Source: Streptomyces collinus Tu 365 (lineage in GTDB: Bacteria; Actinomycetota; Actinomycetes; Streptomycetales; Streptomycetaceae). Taken from it: 64,000 nucleotides of DNA. Position 1 is the first letter of the stretch. Every line of letters begins with the position of its first letter. A model generated the notes under the pieces. It was not told where the DNA came from and searched no databases. It saw only the letters and a list, made by a program, of their open reading frames with translations. The DNA lies in assembly GCF_000444875.1 (NCBI RefSeq), contig NC_021985.1, forward strand, positions 2,427,535-2,491,534, read 5' to 3'. A program made the translations under genes and the position numbers. Positions 56,252 to 64,000 of the stretch are shown here, piece after piece.

Positions 56252-57603
56252 CCTGGGTGCAGCCGGAGGACCTGGTGGGCCACGAGCTGCGCCAGGCTCG
56301 CCTGGACGGCCGGGAGCCGTCCAGGATCGAGGCGCGGTGGCGCGCGGCCGGCGGGCTCGACGCGCCGGAGCGGGCCGGGGCCTCGCCGCAGCGGGCCTCG
56401 CGCTACCTGCGGCTGCTCGCCGAGGACCTCCTGGACGAACTGGCCGACCTGCCCAGCGCGCTGGCGGAGGACGAGCCGACCGACCTGGAGCGGATCAGGG
56501 CCCGGTGCCCCGAGTGGCCCGCGCGGCCCCCGGTCCGGCCGGCCCCCGCCCCGCTCGCCCTGGAGGCGTCGTGGCTGGGCCGGGCCGTGGGCTGCCTGCT
56601 CGGCAAACCCGTGGAGAAGCTGCCCCTGGAGGGCATCCGCGCCCTCGCGCGGGCCACCGGCAACTGGCCGCTGAGCACCTGGTTCACCGCGCGGGGCGTC
56701 CCGGCGGAACTGCTCGCCGCCCATCCGTGGAACCGCCGCTCCGCCGGTACCTCGCTCGCGGAGAACATCGACGGCATGCCCGAGGACGACGACCTCAACT
56801 ACCCGCTGCTGAACCTGCTCCTGCTCCAGCGCCACGGCCGGGCCTTCACCACCGCCGACGTGGCCGGGCTCTGGCTGGACGAACTGCCGCCGGGCCGCGC
56901 CTTCACGGCCGAGCGCGTCGCCTTCCGCAACCTCCTCGGCGGCATCGAGCCCCCGCTCACCGCCCGCCACCGCAACCCGTTCCGCGAGTGGATCGGCGCG
57001 CTGATCCGCGCCGACGTCCACGGCTGGACCAACCCCGGCGACCCCGCTGCCGCCGCCGAGCAGGCCCACCGGGACGCCGTCCTCACGCACACCGCCAACG
57101 GCGTGTACGCGGCGATGTTCACGGCCGCCACGCTGGCCGCCGCGGCCGGCGGGGCCCCCGACGTGCACGCCTGTCTGCGCACCGGCCGCGCGGTGGTCCC
57201 GGCCCGCTCCCGGCTGGCCCGGGCGGTCGACGACGCGCTCGACCTGGCCGCGGCGCACCGCGACTTCGACGACGTCGTCGACGCCCTGCACGCCCGGCAC
57301 GCCGCCACCCACCACTGGGTCCACGCCGTGCCCAACACCGCCCTGATCGCCGCCGCCCTCGCGCACGCGGACGGCGACTTCACCGGCTCCGTCTGCCGTG
57401 CCGTCTCCGGCGGCTGGGACACCGACTCCGACGGGGCCACCGCCGGCAGCGTCGCGGGGCTCCTGGCCGGGGACCCGGGCGCGCTCCCGGACCGCTGGCG
57501 GACCCCGCTGAAGAACCGGCTCGCCACCTCGGTCGCCGGCTTCGACGGCACCGGCTTCGACACCCTCGCCCATCTCACGCACCTGGAGGCGACCCGCTCA
57601 TGA
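56239..57603 (+). CDS. ADP-ribosylglycohydrolase family protein with N-terminal extension, 454 aa
   Basis: About 105 extra residues precede the fold (LTWVQPEDLVGHELRQARLDG; a helical, charged region). The core begins WLGRAVGCLLGKPVEKLP, where Cys replaces the usual Asp of GDALG, and continues with MPEDDDLNYPLLNL and GGWDTDSDGATAGSVAG, which keep acidic metal ligands. This form is a distinct subfamily. GGGAGG precedes the ATG; the gene overlaps both neighbours (13 nt upstream, ATGA downstream with the ribokinase). Confidence 0.9.
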   Translation: MLRLTWVQPEDLVGHELRQARLDGREPSRIEARWRAAGGLDAPERAGASPQRASRYLRLLAEDLLDELADLPSALAEDEPTDLERIRARCPEWPARPPVRPAPAPLALEASWLGRAVGCLLGKPVEKLPLEGIRALARATGNWPLSTWFTARGVPAELLAAHPWNRRSAGTSLAENIDGMPEDDDLNYPLLNLLLLQRHGRAFTTADVAGLWLDELPPGRAFTAERVAFRNLLGGIEPPLTARHRNPFREWIGALIRADVHGWTNPGDPAAAAEQAHRDAVLTHTANGVYAAMFTAATLAAAAGGAPDVHACLRTGRAVVPARSRLARAVDDALDLAAAHRDFDDVVDALHARHAATHHWVHAVPNTALIAAALAHADGDFTGSVCRAVSGGWDTDSDGATAGSVAGLLAGDPGALPDRWRTPLKNRLATSVAGFDGTGFDTLAHLTHLEATRS

Positions 57604-58493
57604 CCCACATCGCGGTCCTCGGCAGCATGAACATGGACCTCGTCGCCTACGTCGACAAGGCGCCGCAGCGCGGCGAGACGGTGACGGGACGGGAGTTCCA
57701 CACCATCCCCGGCGGCAAGGGCGCGAACCAGGCGATCGCCGCGGCCCGGGCCGGCGCCACGGTGTCGATGATCGGCGCGGTCGGCAACGACGGCTACGGT
57801 GTGCGGCTGCGCGACACCCTCGAACACTCCGGGGTGGACACCGACTTCCTGCGCACGGTCGAGGGCGCTTCCGGCACCGCCCACATCGTGGTGGACGACG
57901 AGGGCGGCAACTCCATCGTCGTCGTCCCGGGCGCGAACGGCACCGTGGACCACCTCTCGCCCGGCGACGAGAGCGTGATCGCCACCGCCGACGCGCTGCT
58001 GCTCCAGCTGGAGATCCCGCAGGCCGCGGTCCTCGCGGGCGCCGCGGCGGCCCGTCGGCACGGGGTCCGCACGGTCCTCACCCCCGCCCCCGCCCAGCCG
58101 ATCGCGCCCGAACTCCTCGCCGCCACCGACCTGCTGGTCCCCAACGAGTTCGAGGCGGTCACCCTCACCGGCCGCACCGACCCGCGGGAGGCGGCCGCCG
58201 CCCTGCTCGACCTGGTCCCGGAGGTCGTGGTCACCCTCGGCGCCACCGGCAGCCTGTACCTGGCCCGGGGCACCGAGCCGCTGGTGGTGCCCGCCCCGCG
58301 GGTGCGGGCGGTGGACTCCACGGGGGCCGGCGACACCTTCGTCGGCGCGCTCGCGGTGGCCCTCGCCGAGGAGAAGCCGGTGCGCGAGGCCCTGTCCTGG
58401 GCCGCCGCCGCGGCCGCCCTGTCCGTGCAGCGGGTGGGCGCCACGGCGTCGATGCCGTACCGCCAGGAGATCGAGGCGCAGTACACGGCATGA
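57600..58493 (+). CDS. rbsK: Ribokinase (PfkB family), 297 aa
   Basis: Sugar kinase with MNMDLVAYVDKAPQRGET at the N-terminus, substrate motif GGKGANQAIAAARAG and C-terminal DSTGAGDTFVGAL with catalytic Asp245. Ribokinase would phosphorylate ribose set free by the preceding ribosyl hydrolases, a sensible salvage route. PfkB members on other sugars or nucleosides look similar, so the substrate is an inference. Coupled on both sides by ATGA overlaps. Confidence 0.93.
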   Translation: MTHIAVLGSMNMDLVAYVDKAPQRGETVTGREFHTIPGGKGANQAIAAARAGATVSMIGAVGNDGYGVRLRDTLEHSGVDTDFLRTVEGASGTAHIVVDDEGGNSIVVVPGANGTVDHLSPGDESVIATADALLLQLEIPQAAVLAGAAAARRHGVRTVLTPAPAQPIAPELLAATDLLVPNEFEAVTLTGRTDPREAAAALLDLVPEVVVTLGATGSLYLARGTEPLVVPAPRVRAVDSTGAGDTFVGALAVALAEEKPVREALSWAAAAAALSVQRVGATASMPYRQEIEAQYTA

Positions 58494-59710
58494 CGACGAC
58501 CGCCACGCACCCGCCCGAGCACGCCCCCCGGCCCCTGTCCGCCCTGCGGGTCCTGGACCTGGCCACCCTCTTCGCCGGGCCCATGGCCGCCACCCTGCTC
58601 GGCGACTACGGCGCCGAGGTGATCAAGGTGGAGCACCCGCGCCGCCCCGACCCGTCCCGGGGACACGGCCCGGCCAGGGACGGGATCGGCCTGTGGTGGA
58701 AGGTGCTCGGCCGCAACAAGCGCGCCGTCACCCTCGACCTGTCCAGGCCCGGCGGCCGCGCGACCCTGCTGCGGCTCGCCGCCACCGCCGACGTGCTGAT
58801 CGAGAACTTCCGCCCGGGCACCCTGGAGAAGTGGGACCTGGGCTGGGCGGAACTGTCCGCCGCCAACCCCCGGCTCGTCCTCACCCGGGTCACGGCCTTC
58901 GGCCAGTTCGGCCCGTACGCCCACCGGCCCGGCTTCGGCACCCTCGCCGAGGCCATGAGCGGATTCGCCGCGCTGACCGGCGAACCGGACGCGCCGCCGA
59001 CGCTCCCGCCGTTCGGGCTCGCCGACTCGGTCGCGGGCCTGGCGACCGCGTACGCCGTCATGACGGCCCTGGCCGCGCGCGAGCGCACCGGCGCCGGGCA
59101 GGTCGTGGACATGGCGATCATCGAACCGATCCTGGCGGTCCTCGGACCCCACGCCACCTGGTACGACCAGCTCGGCCACGTCCAGGAACGCACCGGCAAC
59201 CGGTCCGCGAACAACGCCCCGCGCAACACCTACCGCACCGCCGACGGGCACTGGGTCGCCGTCTCCACCTCGGCGCAGTCGGTGGCGGAGCGCGTGATGC
59301 GGCTGGTGGGCCGCCCGGAGCTGATCGACGAGCCCTGGTTCGCCACGGGCGTGGACCGCGCGGCGCACGCCGACGTCCTGGACGAGGCGGTGGGCTCCTG
59401 GATCGCCGGCCGCACCCGCGACGAGGTGCTGGCCGCCTTCGAGAAGGCGGAGGCGGCCGTCGCCCCGGTCCAGGACGTGCGGGACGTGATGACGGACCCC
59501 CAGTACCGGGCCCTGGACACCATCACCACCGTCGACGACCCCGAGCTGGGCCCGCTGCGCATGCAGAACGTCCTCTTCCGGCTCTCCTCGACCCCCGGCG
59601 CGATCCGCTGGGCCGGCCGGCCGCACGGCGCCGATACGGACGCCGTGCTCACGGAGCTGGGCCTCACCCCGGCCGAGCTGCGCGCCCTGCGCGAGGAGGG
59701 CGCCCTGTGA
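58490..59710 (+). CDS. CaiB/BaiF-type (class III) CoA-transferase, 406 aa
   Basis: Family III CoA-transferase: LRVLDLATLFAGPMAATLLGDYGAEVIKVEHP at the start (split here as LFAGPMAATLLGDYGAEV), NKRAVTLDLSRPGGR, LIENFRPGTLEKWDLG and GQVVDMAIIEPIL. Such enzymes move CoA between carboxylic acids. It overlaps the ribokinase stop (ATGA) and the CitE-like gene (GTGA). Activation of an acid that the next enzyme then cleaves would be a typical arrangement. Acid unknown; it is not clear how this links to ribosyl metabolism. Confidence 0.92.
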   Translation: MTTTATHPPEHAPRPLSALRVLDLATLFAGPMAATLLGDYGAEVIKVEHPRRPDPSRGHGPARDGIGLWWKVLGRNKRAVTLDLSRPGGRATLLRLAATADVLIENFRPGTLEKWDLGWAELSAANPRLVLTRVTAFGQFGPYAHRPGFGTLAEAMSGFAALTGEPDAPPTLPPFGLADSVAGLATAYAVMTALAARERTGAGQVVDMAIIEPILAVLGPHATWYDQLGHVQERTGNRSANNAPRNTYRTADGHWVAVSTSAQSVAERVMRLVGRPELIDEPWFATGVDRAAHADVLDEAVGSWIAGRTRDEVLAAFEKAEAAVAPVQDVRDVMTDPQYRALDTITTVDDPELGPLRMQNVLFRLSSTPGAIRWAGRPHGADTDAVLTELGLTPAELRALREEGAL

Positions 59711-60519
59711 CGCCGTTCCCGCTCACCTGGCTCTACGTCCCCGGCGACCGCCCGCACGTGGTGGCCAAGGCGCTGGCCGCGGGCGCCGACGTGGTGGTGG
59801 TCGACCTGGAGGACGCGGTCGACCCCGACCGCAAGGAGTACGCGCGCGCCGCCACGGCCGAGCGCCTGGGCGAGTCGCAGCCGGTGCCGGTGCACGTCCG
59901 CGTCAACGCCCCGGACGGCCCCTGGGCGGCCGCGGACCTCGCGGCGCTGGCCGCCCTGCCGGGGGTGTCCGGGCTGCGGCTGCCCAAGGTGGCCTCCCCG
60001 CACCAGGTCAGGGAGGTCGCCGTGAGCACCCCGCTGCCGCTGTACGCGCTGCTGGAGTCGGCGCTCGCCATCGAGCACGCCTACGCCATCGCGGGCGCCC
60101 ACCCGTCCCTGCGCGGCATCTCGCTCGGCGAGGCGGACCTCCGCGCCGACCTGGGTGTCCGGGCCGACGCCGGGCTCGACTGGCCGCGCTCCCGGGTGAT
60201 CGTCGCCGCGCGTGCGGCGGGGCTGCCCCCGCCGCCGCAGTCCGTCCACCCCGACATCCGCGACCTGGACGCGCTCGCCGCGTCCTGCGCCCGGGGCCGT
60301 GCCCTCGGCTTCCTGGGCCGCGCGGCCATCCACCCCCGCCAGCTCCCGGTGATCGAACGGGCCTATCTGCCCACCGCGGCGGAGATCGAGCAGGCGGAGA
60401 CGGTCGTCAAGGCGGCGGCCACCACCGAGGGCGCCCAGGCGCTGCCCGACGGCCGCTTCGTGGACGCTGCGGTGGTGGCGGCGGCCCGGCGGACGCTGGC
60501 GCTGGCGCGCCGGCGCTGA
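59707..60519 (+). CDS. HpcH/HpaI aldolase / CitE-like CoA-ester lyase, 270 aa
   Basis: TIM-barrel lyase beginning with TWLYVPGDRPHVVAKALA, the standard CitE start; DLEDAVDPDRK and the later ESALAIEHA and GEADLRADLG carry Mg-binding acidic residues. Family members cleave citryl-, malyl- or citramalyl-CoA. GTG at 59707 overlaps the CoA-transferase stop. The pair transferase plus lyase suggests cleavage of a hydroxyacyl-CoA. Last gene of the operon; a strong hairpin follows. Confidence 0.9.
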   Translation: MTPFPLTWLYVPGDRPHVVAKALAAGADVVVVDLEDAVDPDRKEYARAATAERLGESQPVPVHVRVNAPDGPWAAADLAALAALPGVSGLRLPKVASPHQVREVAVSTPLPLYALLESALAIEHAYAIAGAHPSLRGISLGEADLRADLGVRADAGLDWPRSRVIVAARAAGLPPPPQSVHPDIRDLDALAASCARGRALGFLGRAAIHPRQLPVIERAYLPTAAEIEQAETVVKAAATTEGAQALPDGRFVDAAVVAAARRTLALARRR

Positions 60520-60530
60520 CCCCGGCACGC

Positions 60531-60564
60531 CGAAGGGCGCCCCGGGTTCCCGGGGCGCCCTTCG
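60531..60564. terminator. Bidirectional hairpin terminator
   Basis: A perfect 16-bp stem (CGAAGGGCGCCCCGGG) with a TT centre lies 11 nt after the CitE-like gene and 19 nt after the convergent lgt gene. Confidence 0.88.
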
Positions 60565-60582
60565 CTGTCGTACGGCCGGGGC

Positions 60583-61635
60583 TCAGCCCTTCTTGGCCGA
60601 CTCCGCCTCGTCCTTCGCCGCGGCGGTGGGCTCCGACTCGGCCGCGGCGCCGTTCCCGGCGCCGTCCCGGTCCTTCGCGGCGCCCTGATCGCCGGCCTCG
60701 CCGTCACCGGCCTCGCCGCCGGTCTCCGCGGCGGCTGTCCGCTCCTCGGCGCCGGTCCGGTCGCCGTCCCCGGCATTCGTCCCGGTGTCCTCGGCCGCCT
60801 CGCCGGAGGCCTCCGCGGCGGCTGCCGGCTCGACCACCGCTTCCCGTCCCGGCCGCTTCTTCGCCGAGACCACGAAGTAGGTCACCGCGAGCAGGAAGAC
60901 GATCAGCGCGGTCCAGTCGTTGAGGCGCAGGCCCAGGATGTGGTGGGCGTCGTCCACCCGCATGTACTCGATCCAGCCGCGGCCCACGCAGTACGCGGCG
61001 ACGTACAGCGCGAACGCCCGGCCGTGTCCCAGGCGGAAGCGGCGGTCGGCCCACATGACCAGGAGGGCGACGCCGACGCACCACAGGGACTCGTAGAGGA
61101 AGGTCGGGTGGTAGTAGCCCGGCACCCGGCCGCCCTCGGAGGACGTGATGTGCAGCGCCCACGGAACATGCGTCTCGCGTCCGTACAGCTCCTGGTTGAA
61201 CCAGTTGCCCCAGCGGCCGATGGCCTGGGCGAAGGCGATGCCGGGAGCGACGGCGTCGGCGTAGGCGGGCAGCGGGACGCCCCGGCGCCGGGCGCCGATC
61301 CACGCGCCGACCGCGCCGAGCGCGACCGCGCCCCAGATGCCGAGGCCGCCCTGCCACACCTTGAAGGCGTCCACCCAGTCACGGCCCTCGCTGAAGTACA
61401 GCTCGTAGTCCGTGATCACGTGGTAGAGCCGGCCGCCCACCAGGCCGAAAGGCACCGCCCAGACGGCGATGTCGGCGACCGTGCCGGCCCGCCCGCCCCG
61501 GGCGATCCAGCGCTTGTTGCCGAGCCAGACGGCGACGAAGACGCCGATGATGATGCAGAAGGCGTAGCCGCGCAAGGGAACGGGGCCGAGGTACAGCACC
61601 CCGTGCGACGGGCTGGGAATGTAGGCAAGTTCCAT
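60583..61635 (-). CDS. lgt: Prolipoprotein diacylglyceryl transferase, 350 aa
   Basis: Attaches diacylglycerol to the lipobox Cys of prolipoproteins, in the membrane. Seven helices; the family signature IGRWGNWFNQELYG at 139-152 includes Arg141, and KVWQGGLGIWGA and GYYHPTFLYESLW are the other conserved loops. After about residue 265 comes an 85-residue Ala/Glu/Gly/Lys-rich cytoplasmic tail, common in Streptomyces Lgt and probably disordered. ATG at 61635. It follows the DsbA-like gene by 85 nt in the same direction. Confidence 0.96.
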   Translation of the reverse strand: MELAYIPSPSHGVLYLGPVPLRGYAFCIIIGVFVAVWLGNKRWIARGGRAGTVADIAVWAVPFGLVGGRLYHVITDYELYFSEGRDWVDAFKVWQGGLGIWGAVALGAVGAWIGARRRGVPLPAYADAVAPGIAFAQAIGRWGNWFNQELYGRETHVPWALHITSSEGGRVPGYYHPTFLYESLWCVGVALLVMWADRRFRLGHGRAFALYVAAYCVGRGWIEYMRVDDAHHILGLRLNDWTALIVFLLAVTYFVVSAKKRPGREAVVEPAAAAEASGEAAEDTGTNAGDGDRTGAEERTAAAETGGEAGDGEAGDQGAAKDRDGAGNGAAAESEPTAAAKDEAESAKKG

Positions 61636-61720
61636 GGCAAGGTCGACGCTACCGTGCCGGGCCGCCCGGACGGCAGGCGGACCGGCAACGGGTCCGTAAC
61701 GGGGACGTGAGAAAACCCCC

Positions 61721-62491
61721 TTACCGGTTGGCCGCTTCCACCATCTCCTTGAGCTTCGCCGGGGTCAGGGTCTGGTCCGCGTAGATGTTCTTGCCGTTGA
61801 ACAGGACCGTGGGGGTGCTGGCGAAGCCGCCGGCGCCGAATGCCTTGTGGGACTTGTTCACCCAGTTGTCGTGGGTGCCGTTCTTCACGCAGGCGCGGAA
61901 CGCGGGCGTGTCCAGGCCGGTCACCTTGCCGGCCAGCGCGATCAGCTTGGCGTTGTCCGCGAAGGCGTCGTCGGTCTCCTTGGGCTGGTTCGCGTACAGC
62001 ACGTCGTGGTAGTCGCGGAACTTCCCGGCGTCCTGGGCGCAGGCCGCCGCGTTGGCCGCGCGCAGCGAGCCGCTGCCGCCGAGGTTGCCGTCGATCAGCC
62101 GGACCAGGTGGTACTCGATCCGGAGCTTGCCCGCGTCGGTCAGTTCGTGGAGCGTGGGCCGGTACACCGTCTCGAAGGACTGGCACGCCGGGCAGCGGAA
62201 GTCCTCCCAGACCGTGAGCGTCGCCTTGGCGCCGTCCTTGCCGACCGGGACCGCGAGGCTGTCCTTGCCCTGGGCACCGGAGGGCGCCACGACCGGGCCC
62301 GCGCTGCCGCTCTTGTTCTTGCCCGCGTTCGCTGCGACCACGCCGATCACCGCCGCGAGCCCGAGGACGCAGACGACGCTCGCGCCGACGATCAGCGTGC
62401 GCCGTCGTTTCTCCGCGGTCTTCTGCTTCTCACGCTCGACCGCCAGCCGCTCGCGGGCGGTGCGCTTTCCGTCACGGTTCTTCTCGCTCAC
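61721..62491 (-). CDS. Membrane-anchored DsbA-family thiol:disulfide protein, 256 aa
   Basis: A basic N-terminus (about 1-31) precedes one transmembrane helix (about 33-53, LIVGASVVCVLGLAAVIG); the outside part is a thioredoxin-like DsbA domain with FRCPACQSFE active site and the cis-Pro loop FASTPTVLFNGK. Two further cysteines (AACAQDA and FRACVKN) lie in the helical insert. It likely oxidises or isomerises exported proteins. GTG at 62491. Placement between lgt and trpA is a conserved Streptomyces arrangement in memory. Confidence 0.92.
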   Translation of the reverse strand: MSEKNRDGKRTARERLAVEREKQKTAEKRRRTLIVGASVVCVLGLAAVIGVVAANAGKNKSGSAGPVVAPSGAQGKDSLAVPVGKDGAKATLTVWEDFRCPACQSFETVYRPTLHELTDAGKLRIEYHLVRLIDGNLGGSGSLRAANAAACAQDAGKFRDYHDVLYANQPKETDDAFADNAKLIALAGKVTGLDTPAFRACVKNGTHDNWVNKSHKAFGAGGFASTPTVLFNGKNIYADQTLTPAKLKEMVEAANR

Positions 62492-62505
62492 ATCCCAGGA
62501 ACGAA

Positions 62506-62532
62506 CCGGGGAGGCGCAGCGCGCCTCCCCGG
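62506..62532 (-). terminator. Hairpin between trpA and the DsbA-like gene
   Basis: A perfect 12-bp stem (CCGGGGAGGCGC) with a 3-nt loop, 86 nt past the trpA stop and only 14 nt before the DsbA-like GTG. It may end the trp transcript; alternatively it is in the leader of the next gene and limits translation. Confidence 0.55.
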
Positions 62533-62618
62533 ACCGAGGTCCACTCGTTCGAGTGACCGAATCTTCCGTTGTGAACGCCTACGGGCCCCCGAGGGCGCCG
62601 CAGACCGTCCCCGGGCGC

Positions 62619-63437
62619 TTACGCCCGCCCGCGCACACCCTTCGCCAGGTCGCCCGCGAGCTCGCGGACGCCCTCGAGGCCCAAGGCGTGGTCCGGGGCG
62701 TCCAGCATCCGCTTGACGAACGCCGAGCCGACGATGACGCCGTCGGCGAAGCCGGCGACCTCGGCGGCCTGGACGGCGTTGGAGACGCCCAGGCCGACGC
62801 AGACGGGCAGCCCGGTGCCGGTGGCCCGGGTGCGCCCGACCAGGTCGTGGGCCTGCGCGCCGACCGACTCGCGGGTGCCGGTGACGCCCATCAGCGAGGC
62901 CGCGTAGACGAAGCCGCTGCCCGCGGCGGTGATCTCGGCCAGCCGCTCGTCCTTGCTGCTGGGGGCGACCACGAAGACGGTGGCGAGACCGTGCTTCTCG
63001 GCGTGCTCGCGCCACAGGGCCGACTCCTGGACCGGCAGGTCGGGCAGGATGCAGCCCGCGCCGCCCGCCTCGGCCAGCTCGGCGGTGAAGCGCTCGACGC
63101 CGTAGCGGTCGATGGGGTTCCAGTACGTCATCACGAGCACCGGCTTGCCGGTCGCCCCGTGGGCCTCGCGGACCGTGCGCATGACGTCCGCGATCCTGAC
63201 GCCGCCGCGCAGGGCGATGTCGTCGGCGGTCTGGATGACGGGGCCGTCCAGGACCGGGTCGCTGTGCGGCAGTCCGACCTCGACGACGTCGGCGCCGCCG
63301 TCGAAGACGGCCTTGATCGCCTCGATGCCGCCGTCCACGGTCGGGAACCCGGCCGGAAGGTAGGCGATGAGCGCCGCCCGCCCCTCCGCCTTGGCGGCGG
63401 CGAGGGTGTCGGTCAGCAGCTGCACGTTCCCGCTCAC
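62619..63437 (-). CDS. trpA: Tryptophan synthase alpha subunit, 272 aa
   Basis: Cleaves indole-3-glycerol phosphate to indole, which is channelled to TrpB. TIM barrel with catalytic Glu53 and Asp64 in [24 protein letters not shown] loop, and [24 protein letters not shown] phosphate-binding end. GTG start at 63437 overlaps the trpB stop (GTGA), as usual. Normal length. Confidence 0.97.
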   Translation of the reverse strand: MSGNVQLLTDTLAAAKAEGRAALIAYLPAGFPTVDGGIEAIKAVFDGGADVVEVGLPHSDPVLDGPVIQTADDIALRGGVRIADVMRTVREAHGATGKPVLVMTYWNPIDRYGVERFTAELAEAGGAGCILPDLPVQESALWREHAEKHGLATVFVVAPSSKDERLAEITAAGSGFVYAASLMGVTGTRESVGAQAHDLVGRTRATGTGLPVCVGLGVSNAVQAAEVAGFADGVIVGSAFVKRMLDAPDHALGLEGVRELAGDLAKGVRGRA

Positions 63438-64000
63438 TTGGCGTCCCCCTCGATCTCGGCGATGTCGGCTTCGTCGGCGGCCACCTCGGCGTCGGTGTCG
63501 TAGAGGCCGAAGTAGCGGGCCGCGGTGTCCATGTCCTTGTCGCCGCGGCCGGACAGGTTGACGACGATCAGTCCGTCCCCGCCCAGTTCCCTGCCGACCT
63601 CCAGGGCGCCGGCGAGGGCGTGGGCGCTCTCGATGGCCGGGATGATGCCCTCGGTGCGGGACAGCAGGCGCAGCGCCTGCATGGCAGCGTCGTCGGTGAC
63701 CGCGCGGTACTCGCCGCGGCCGCTGTCGCGCAGGTAGGAGTGCTCCGGGCCGACGCCCGGGTAGTCCAGGCCGGCCGAGATGGAGTACGGCTCGGTGATC
63801 TGGCCCTCCTCGTCCTGCAGGACGTAGGAGCGGGAGCCGTGCAGGATGCCGGGCTCGCCCGCGGTCAGGGTGGCCGCGTGCTCGCCGGTCTCCACGCCGT
63901 GCCCGGCCGGCTCGCAGCCGATCAGGCGGACGCCCTCGTCGGGGATGAAGGCGTGGAAGAGGCCGATGGCGTTGGAGCCGCCGCCCACGCAGGCCACGGC
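63434..64000 (-). CDS. trpB: Tryptophan synthase beta subunit (N-terminus beyond window)
   Basis: The C-terminal 188 codons are present. [14 protein letters not shown] holds the PLP-phosphate loop, and [33 protein letters not shown] and [14 protein letters not shown] are standard TrpB segments. It joins indole with serine to make tryptophan. It ends in a 4-nt overlap with trpA. A short acidic tail ([19 protein letters not shown]) follows the core. Confidence 0.97.
   Translation of the reverse strand, partial: AVACVGGGSNAIGLFHAFIPDEGVRLIGCEPAGHGVETGEHAATLTAGEPGILHGSRSYVLQDEEGQITEPYSISAGLDYPGVGPEHSYLRDSGRGEYRAVTDDAAMQALRLLSRTEGIIPAIESAHALAGALEVGRELGGDGLIVVNLSGRGDKDMDTAARYFGLYDTDAEVAADEADIAEIEGDAK

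Overview
The window is high-GC actinobacterial DNA with strong third-position GC bias, many GTG/TTG starts, ATGA/GTGA gene overlaps, an ANTAR regulator, a DUF4184 protein and a short SPW_0924-type protein. All of this points to Streptomyces. The backbone order (polA, liv transporter, pdtaR, pyk, chorismate mutase, gltBD, lgt, dsbA-like, trpA, trpB) is what I remember for the SCO2000-SCO2037 part of the S. coelicolor chromosome. That synteny is from memory and was not searched.

Layout. 1-4.1 kb: envelope and hypothetical genes, including a secreted lytic transglycosylase with Ig-like repeats. 4.5-10.5 kb: polA, a YdeP-type molybdopterin oxidoreductase and a hotdog thioesterase. 10.7-17.9 kb: a lipoprotein and membrane-protein pair, then a complete branched-chain amino-acid ABC importer (binding protein, two permeases, two ATPases). 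17.9-23.2 kb: PdtaR, an odd short tRNA-Leu(CAA), pyruvate kinase, a SIMPL protein and a Tat-exported 5'-nucleotidase. 23.2-26.8 kb: a translationally coupled PLP decarboxylase and amine N-hydroxylase, like desA-desB but without the rest of a siderophore operon, plus a GNAT enzyme. 27-31 kb: aminopeptidase N, chorismate mutase and an HEVTH protein. 31.0-33.2 kb: a lower-GC island with a secreted bacteriocin-like protein, a small two-helix membrane partner and a broken IS701-family transposase.

33.3-43.3 kb holds an eleven-gene cluster matching the mycobacterial KstR2 regulon, which degrades the last two steroid rings (HIP): two SDRs, echA20, ipdA, ipdB, ipdC, fadA6, kstR2, ipdF and a FadE30/FadE33-like pair. 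It forms four transcription units around two divergent promoter regions, and each region carries a palindrome resembling the published KstR2 operator. The ligase fadD3 and several other regulon members are absent here.

43.5-51.9 kb: rhomboid protease, glutamate synthase gltBD with a GlnR-like box, and a VIT-family metal transporter with iron-box-like promoter elements. 52.2-60.5 kb: a tightly coupled seven-gene operon of four diverged ADP-ribosylglycohydrolase paralogs, a ribokinase, a CaiB-type CoA-transferase and a CitE-like lyase. The first gene appears frameshifted in its Pro/Ala-rich tail, and the second has lost parts of its metal-site motifs. 60.6-64 kb: lgt, a DsbA-like thiol protein, trpA and a partial trpB. 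Strong GC hairpins separate most convergent units.
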